Shown piece by piece: positions 5,661 through 9,670 of a stretch of 9,670 nucleotides of DNA. Source of the DNA: CBCXVS01 sp965178525 (lineage in GTDB: Bacteria; Tectomicrobia; Entotheonellia; Entotheonellales; Entotheonellaceae). The DNA is taken from the NCBI GenBank assembly GCA_965178525.1, contig CBCXVS010000286.1, positions 1-9,670 on the forward strand, read 5' to 3'. Below the pieces are notes generated by a model. It saw only the letters and a program-made list of their open reading frames with translations. It did no database searches and was not told the origin of the DNA. How positions within the stretch are numbered: position 1 is the stretch's first letter; the number at the start of each line of letters is the position of its first letter. A program made the translations under genes and the position numbers.

Positions 5661-6872
5661 TCAGTTGTTCCGCATCAGCCACTGCCACACAGCGCCAATT
5701 TCTTGGGCCGCCCTGGTAGGATCTTGCGCCAAGATAGGCACGGGGGAAAGCGATTGCAAGCGCTGCCTCCAATCTGCCCCGGCGTGGCCGGCGGCACCCA
5801 TCTGCGTGAGCAGGGCAGCGGCATATGTCAAGGTTTGCGGGCTGGCCCGGCGTAGGAGCCGTATGACACGTGGCCAGGACAGGGCGCCAGCAGGCCGCAA
5901 AGGATGGCGGAGAAATTTCATCCATCCTTTCAAGCGTTCAAGCATCGATTCGCGCGACACATAGGTCTCGAGAGCCATCCCAAAATCTGCGTCTTGCAGA
6001 CCGGCCAGACGTTGCATTTCCCAGAGCCACAGCCCACGTCCCCATTCGACCTGCCGATACGCTGTGGCAATCATATGGGGGGGGGCCAAGAGGCTTGCAG
6101 TGGGCGCCAACTTGCAGGTCGCAGCCCAATCTAAGGCGGTGAGGAATTGCTCTGGCATCGGCAGCGCAGCCCGGAGGGCCGGCTCGGCATCGAGGAGGGA
6201 GCGGAATGCGCCGCTACGGTCGCGATACGGGGCAATGTATTGGCCCATAAAGGTAAGGGCTGACCCTGCCAGATCGAGGATGACCTTGCTGAGATGATAG
6301 GCGCGGTCTTGCACCGCACATACTGTGGCATCGCTCGCAAGCTCCTCGAATAGAGCAACTTCCATCATGCGATTCATCACCAGTTTCAAGGCGTCGTCAG
6401 GGGGAATGTCTTCGATGCCAAAGGGGCGAATCTCCGTTAAGATATCTTGCCGTCCCCAGACCACTTTGCCATAGGTCCGAAGATCGTACGCGAAAATACA
6501 GGGACGGATCGTTCGCCGGAAATATCCGGTGCCCGCGGGGCCATATTCAATGGATGCGCCTCCCCCCTCGCACCCCACGAGATGGGTGGCCCGGTGACTC
6601 AATGCCGCCATGCGACGCCGCACCGCCGGCCAATCGATAGGCGGGCGGACGATCACAATAAACTCGAGGTCTCCCAAAAGACGAAAGCCGTCGTCCGTTA
6701 CCAGAACACTCGCTTCGCCCCGGGCCGCGCTCCCTGTCAAAATCACGGCTTCCAGGGCGTCGGTTCCAACCTCCTGCAACAAGAATTGTACGCTGTGCTC
6801 CAGGAGTGGACGGAGCCAGGCATCGCGCTGGGCTTCAGCACAAAGAGGAAACGTTGCACGCGCCAACTTCAT
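5661..6872 (-). CDS. Pol-beta-type nucleotidyltransferase domain protein
   Basis: A 403-residue soluble protein. Its N-terminal part carries the nucleotidyltransferase signature of the Pol-beta superfamily: AVILTGSAARGEAS (42-55, the G-S helix cap) and GDLEFIVIV (67-75, with D68 and E70 as metal-binding acids). Such domains transfer a nucleoside monophosphate to a hydroxyl or phosphate group. The insertion VLVTDDGFRLLG between the two motifs makes their spacing longer than the usual 9-13 residues. The rest (about 100-403) is helical and matches no family I recognise, so substrate and partners are unknown. I chose the ATG at 6872 because it overlaps the methyltransferase stop (ATGA) and GGGG lies 8 nt upstream. 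A TTG start at 6902 would add ten residues. A run of nine Gs (6077-6085, read as C on the coding strand) lies inside the gene at LLAPPHM. Last gene of unit A. Confidence 0.75.
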   Translation of the reverse strand: MKLARATFPLCAEAQRDAWLRPLLEHSVQFLLQEVGTDALEAVILTGSAARGEASVLVTDDGFRLLGDLEFIVIVRPPIDWPAVRRRMAALSHRATHLVGCEGGGASIEYGPAGTGYFRRTIRPCIFAYDLRTYGKVVWGRQDILTEIRPFGIEDIPPDDALKLVMNRMMEVALFEELASDATVCAVQDRAYHLSKVILDLAGSALTFMGQYIAPYRDRSGAFRSLLDAEPALRAALPMPEQFLTALDWAATCKLAPTASLLAPPHMIATAYRQVEWGRGLWLWEMQRLAGLQDADFGMALETYVSRESMLERLKGWMKFLRHPLRPAGALSWPRVIRLLRRASPQTLTYAAALLTQMGAAGHAGADWRQRLQSLSPVPILAQDPTRAAQEIGAVWQWLMRNN

Positions 6873-7666
6873 CCTTTCTGCCCTACCACGAGAATCCCGC
6901 AACCAGACGCATTCGGCAGGCTCACATCGAGCACCGAAAGCCCCATATACAGAGGAAACAGAGCCATATACACCAGTGGATTGGGGCGGCTATCTCCGGT
7001 GATAAAAAAGAGATCGAACATCAGGGTGCCAAACCGGCCATAAGTCCAGCGGATGGCGTTGACCTCCAGATTGGCATCCGCGAACATGCGATACATGTCC
7101 TTTTTCGCATAGCCATCGCGGACATGGCCATAGTCCGACGGGTGAAACCCAATTTGACGTTCACGCCGTGCGACGAGTGGCAAGTGCTTCCGCTGGGGTA
7201 TGGAAGGCGACGTCAGAATAACGACGCCCCGAGGTTTGAGCGAACGGGCGAGATTCTGCACCACGAGTTCGTCATCCTCAATATGTTCAAGAACGTCGCT
7301 GCAGATCACCACATCATAGGTGTCCACCTCATTGAATGCCAGGAGAGCCGCAAAGCGGACATCGAGATTGTCGAGGTTCAACTGCTGCTTTATCTTGTGA
7401 CCACGATTCAGGGTATCGGACTCGTTGTCTGCCACGACAACCTGCCATTGCGGAAAGCGTCGGGCGCAGTAGTAGGCGAATGCACCTTCTCCGCCTCCCG
7501 CATCCAACAGAGAAAGCGGCGCGTTCTTCCAGTATCCCAAACGCTTTAACTCTTTGACCAAATGCCAGATGCGCAACCGTCCGGGGATATGCATCTCGCC
7601 AAGCAAGGCGTAGCCTAGGCGTCGCTTCCAGTCGGTCTCGCCATACATCTTCTCGCGTCCAAACAT
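6869..7666 (-). CDS. Class I SAM-dependent methyltransferase
   Basis: A 265-residue cytosolic methyltransferase with a Rossmann-like SAM-binding domain. Motif I is LLDAGGGEGAFA (53-64), the acidic residue after strand 2 is D80 in VVADN, and the following strand is YDVVICSDVLEHIEDDE (117-133). The post-motif SLKPRG (142-147) leads into VVILTSPS. The pattern is that of the broad small-molecule and sugar methyltransferase group (methyltransferase 11/25 type), which uses SAM to methylate an oxygen, nitrogen or carbon. A short helical N-terminal extension (about 1-50) and a C-terminal part with hydrophobic stretches (about 230-260) flank it. The ATG at 7666 has GAGGAG 5 nt upstream and lies inside the end of the kinase gene (52-nt overlap). 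Its stop overlaps the nucleotidyltransferase start by 4 nt. Together this suggests a modification enzyme made alongside both neighbours. Acceptor unknown. Confidence 0.88.
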   Translation of the reverse strand: MFGREKMYGETDWKRRLGYALLGEMHIPGRLRIWHLVKELKRLGYWKNAPLSLLDAGGGEGAFAYYCARRFPQWQVVVADNESDTLNRGHKIKQQLNLDNLDVRFAALLAFNEVDTYDVVICSDVLEHIEDDELVVQNLARSLKPRGVVILTSPSIPQRKHLPLVARRERQIGFHPSDYGHVRDGYAKKDMYRMFADANLEVNAIRWTYGRFGTLMFDLFFITGDSRPNPLVYMALFPLYMGLSVLDVSLPNASGCGILVVGQKG

Positions 7667-8346
7667 AGCTTCTCCTCGTTTTCTTCTAGATGTAGAATGG
7701 GGTCGGCGGCGTGTCCTCGCCGACTCAGCGTTGTTTTGATCTCAGCATCGATCGTGTCGACAGTATCTTCCAAGTGGCCATCGTTCGACACCACAAGGTC
7801 GGCGCAGTGCCGAGTCGGCTCGACATAGCGGTTGTGCATGTGACGCACGGTCTCGGTATACTGCGTCAGCACGGATTCCATCGTCCGGCCTCGATCTCGT
7901 GTATCCCGTATAAGTCGCCGGGCCAGACGAATATCTGCTGGCGTATCCACAAACACTTTGAAATCGAGGCAATCTCGGAGATAGGGAGGGTGGAAGATCA
8001 GACATCCTTCAACGATCACGAACGGCACGGGTTGTACGTTATGACCCGTTGCCGCGCGGGTATGTGTGGCGAACACATACTCCGGGACCGTGACTGCGGT
8101 TCCGGCCCGTAGGGCTCGGAGGTGCGTTGCTAGCGACTCCAAATCCAATGCCGCAGGTTCATCATAGTTGACTTGTGCCCGATGTGCGATTGTCCTTGTA
8201 CTCCAATCGACATAATACGAATCCTGCTTAAGGATTTCGACACCCATGGGGGCAAAGCGTTCCGCCAGCATCGCGGCAATCGCAGACTTGCCCGAGCCGG
8301 TTCCGCCACTAATACCGATTAACAATTCCGGCAACATCATGCTCAT
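7615..8346 (-). CDS. Uridine kinase family P-loop kinase
   Basis: A 243-residue kinase of the uridine kinase/phosphoribulokinase family. Visible are the Walker A loop GGTGSGKS (14-21), KQDSYY (40-45, with D42 as likely catalytic base), VNYDEPAALD (59-68, family form NFDHPxAxD), PFVIVEG (108-114), the lid RLIRDTRDRGRT (144-155) and EPTRHCADLVV (176-186). By family it phosphorylates uridine or cytidine to the monophosphate in the cytosol. In this locus it may instead phosphorylate a sugar or nucleoside for glycan assembly. Compared with a typical family member of about 210 residues there is a C-terminal tail of some 30 residues rich in E and H (about 212-243), which covers the methyltransferase ribosome site and start. 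I chose the ATG at 8346 (GGTGA 5 nt upstream); ATGs at 8340 and 8337 are close alternatives. The longer open frame to 8520 runs into the sulfotransferase gene and is a shadow. Not named udk because the substrate is uncertain. Confidence 0.88.
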   Translation of the reverse strand: MSMMLPELLIGISGGTGSGKSAIAAMLAERFAPMGVEILKQDSYYVDWSTRTIAHRAQVNYDEPAALDLESLATHLRALRAGTAVTVPEYVFATHTRAATGHNVQPVPFVIVEGCLIFHPPYLRDCLDFKVFVDTPADIRLARRLIRDTRDRGRTMESVLTQYTETVRHMHNRYVEPTRHCADLVVSNDGHLEDTVDTIDAEIKTTLSRRGHAADPILHLEENEEKLCLDARRCMARPTGSDA

Positions 8347-8380
8347 CCAATTCACCACGCATCTTGGTAAGGAAATATCG

Positions 8381-9265
8381 TCAGTCAGCCATGGCCCGGC
8401 CATAGTCAAACCACAGGTTGCACAAGTCACGCCGTAGCAATTTCTCCAAAGAACGAACATCCGGGGCAAAGAACCGTTGCAAGGCGAGCTTTCGGGTTGC
8501 CGAGACCGTCGGCTGTGCACTGGAACGTGTATTCAGCTGACGGACCCTTTCCATAGAGCTGGAGCGACCCACAATCCAGACAAAATGCCCAAGCCCCATT
8601 TGACGGAGACGTATGGCCAGACCATTCATTAAGCGATCGAGGAAGTAAAACCGTGGCGCACTACGACTTGCGTTCACTTTTTGTTCAGCCATGGTGGGAC
8701 GAAAATTAGAGTCAACGCTTAGAAATTCGTAAATGTGTTGTATGAAATCATACGGATCTTGGAAAATATCTTCGTAGAGTGTTATTAAAAGCTGTTCTTT
8801 ATCGAAGAACTGCAAATAGAGTTCGATTTGTGTATAATAGCAACTATGCTCTCTGTATGCAGGGTATCTCTCTATGACATCATCAAAAGACATATCATGA
8901 GGAATCATGCCTGTCTGAATGGCATAGCGATAGGCGGATACTGTACGTGACACTGGTTCACGTAGACAGACAAGAAGTTTAATATCTGGATGGTGTTTGT
9001 GTATCCGCTTGGGAGTCTGTTCATCATACAGGTAAGTAGGCGAAAATTCTCCTGAAATCTTGTCGGGGGGATATCTGGTGAAGAGTGATTCATACCACTC
9101 AGTACCATTGCAATAGTAACGACTAAAAAAATGGAGTTCCTTTTCTACTGGCATAAAAGTTTGTGGATGCTCATACAAACATGCATGGATCCAAGATGTG
9201 CCGGCCTTTTGAGCGCCTAATCCGATAAAGTTAGGTATTTTGGTAGTTGGAGGGGAGGATGACAT
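8381..9265 (-). CDS. PAPS-dependent sulfotransferase
   Basis: A 294-residue sulfotransferase that moves sulfate from PAPS (3'-phosphoadenosine-5'-phosphosulfate) to a hydroxyl or amino group, probably on a sugar. The 5'-phosphosulfate loop is GAQKAGTSWIHACLYEHP (17-34, K20 being the key lysine). KELHFFSRYY (42-51) follows, as in heparan-sulfate-type and bacterial carbohydrate sulfotransferases. The 3'-phosphate motif is LLVCLREPVSRTVSAYRY (97-114, with R102 and S110). The C-terminal FFAPDVRSLEKLL...W segment (265-286) is also typical. Length is normal. The ATG at 9265 has AGGA 8 nt upstream and lies inside the end of the truncated GT4 frame. Base composition changes within the gene: 8401-8700 is about 53% G+C and 8701-9000 about 38% by hand count. 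The N-terminal two thirds may therefore have come from a different source. Confidence 0.9.
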   Translation of the reverse strand: MSSSPPTTKIPNFIGLGAQKAGTSWIHACLYEHPQTFMPVEKELHFFSRYYCNGTEWYESLFTRYPPDKISGEFSPTYLYDEQTPKRIHKHHPDIKLLVCLREPVSRTVSAYRYAIQTGMIPHDMSFDDVIERYPAYREHSCYYTQIELYLQFFDKEQLLITLYEDIFQDPYDFIQHIYEFLSVDSNFRPTMAEQKVNASRSAPRFYFLDRLMNGLAIRLRQMGLGHFVWIVGRSSSMERVRQLNTRSSAQPTVSATRKLALQRFFAPDVRSLEKLLRRDLCNLWFDYGRAMAD

Positions 9266-9558
9266 TTAGAGGTTCCTAGAAACTTTAGGAGAAACTGTGG
9301 ATTTTTCTGTAGATGGGCAAGAACGACCTTAATGCCAACCACAGCATGCATAATTCCCTTCTCAGGAAGATGGGGAACATAATGAGTGTGGTTGAGGAGT
9401 TGGTATTGCTTAATATTCGGATATATCTTGGCTATATTCACAGGAGGAATGGCGTAGATGCTCACATCGTGACCACGATCAATAAGGCCTGTGATTTGAT
9501 TCAAAATGAATGTTTCTGACAAAGCGGGAAACGAATTCACCAAAAAAGCAATTTTCAT
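9217..9558 (-). pseudogene. Truncated family 4 glycosyltransferase, N-terminal piece
   Basis: The frame gives 113 residues. MKIAFLVNSFPALSETFILNQI, then TGLIDRGHDVSIYAIPP (to about residue 39), is the opening of GT4 glycosyltransferases of the colanic-acid/WcaL type, where S-E-T-F-I binds near the active site. Family members run to about 400 residues with a donor domain carrying E-x7-E. Here likeness ends near residue 95 (QFLLKFL), and the last codons are just the sulfotransferase start region read in another frame. No donor domain follows, so the product cannot be an active transferase. The ATG at 9558 has AGGG 7 nt upstream and a promoter candidate further up, so a short protein may still be made. 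Its low G+C matches the front part of the sulfotransferase gene, suggesting both came in together or that recombination cut this gene. Confidence 0.7.
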
Positions 9559-9595
9559 GAATTTACCCTATTATTCCTGACAATAGAATAGAAAC

Positions 9596-9624
9596 TATAT
9601 ATTGATATTAGAGTTGTTCCTCAA
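9596..9624 (-). promoter_or_regulatory. Sigma-70-like promoter candidate for unit A
   Basis: On the minus strand, TTGAGG (9619-9624) is followed by a 17-base spacer and TATATA (9596-9601). Each box matches four of six consensus bases. It lies about 40 nt upstream of the ATG at 9558 in A/T-rich DNA. A/T-rich sequence gives such matches by chance, so this is only a candidate. Confidence 0.35.
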
Positions 9625-9670
9625 TAGCATAAGATCAGGTTCCCTAGCCCAGCCCAGATGCCCACCGAAT

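Noticed and set aside
6806..7549. 247-residue plus-strand frame
   Set aside because: It lies opposite the well-supported methyltransferase and nucleotidyltransferase genes and has no recognisable domain; a shadow of their codon use.
8347..8520. N-terminal extension of the kinase frame
   Set aside because: It lies in the sulfotransferase gene, lacks kinase-family features, and a good start with a ribosome site exists at 8346.
1..9670. tRNA, rRNA, CRISPR array or complete insertion sequence
   Set aside because: No cloverleaf-like segment, spaced repeat array, or transposase with terminal inverted repeats was seen on either strand.

Overview
This 9.67 kb window is bacterial. It looks like an accessory region, part of a surface-polysaccharide (exopolysaccharide or O-antigen type) locus. 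All convincing genes are on the minus strand, so transcription runs from right to left. The strongest lineage hints are a FemAB-like acyltransferase of the type found beside exosortase/PEP-CTERM loci and what looks like a broken O-antigen ligase. Both point to a Gram-negative bacterium with moderately high G+C. I cannot name the genus. Lines counted by eye reach about 60-67% G+C in the centre and fall to about 38% over 8701-9000.

Layout in transcription order. Unit A (9558 to 5661): a promoter candidate, a truncated GT4 glycosyltransferase, a sulfotransferase, a uridine-kinase-type P-loop kinase, a class I SAM methyltransferase and a Pol-beta-type nucleotidyltransferase. Kinase and methyltransferase overlap by 52 nt; methyltransferase and nucleotidyltransferase overlap by 4 nt. 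A gap of about 345 bp follows, with a C-rich, G-poor stretch (possible Rho loading site) and a strong inverted repeat. Unit B (5315 to 539): a cytosolic alkaline-phosphatase-superfamily enzyme, a GT4 glycosyltransferase, a 103-residue membrane protein that looks like the two ends of an O-antigen ligase, a membrane GT2 glycosyltransferase and a frameshifted FemAB-like gene. These are joined by ATGA overlaps or gaps of a few bases. At the left edge, after a 354 bp gap, lies the start of another GT2 gene whose homology breaks off near position 75.

How the genes may work together (inference): GT4 and GT2 build a glycan on a carrier lipid. The sulfotransferase, methyltransferase and FemAB-like protein would decorate it or an attached group. 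The kinase, nucleotidyltransferase and phosphodiesterase-like enzyme would form a nucleotide- or phosphate-based activation step. No flippase, NDP-sugar synthesis gene or exosortase is visible, so the window is a slice of a larger locus.

Two things stand out. One is the kinase / nucleotidyltransferase / phosphodiesterase set, which I do not recognise as a described pathway. The other is the number of damaged genes (left-edge GT2, FemAB, ligase, right-edge GT4), together with a composition break inside the sulfotransferase gene. These suggest active recombination or decay. The FemAB frameshift alone could be a sequencing error.
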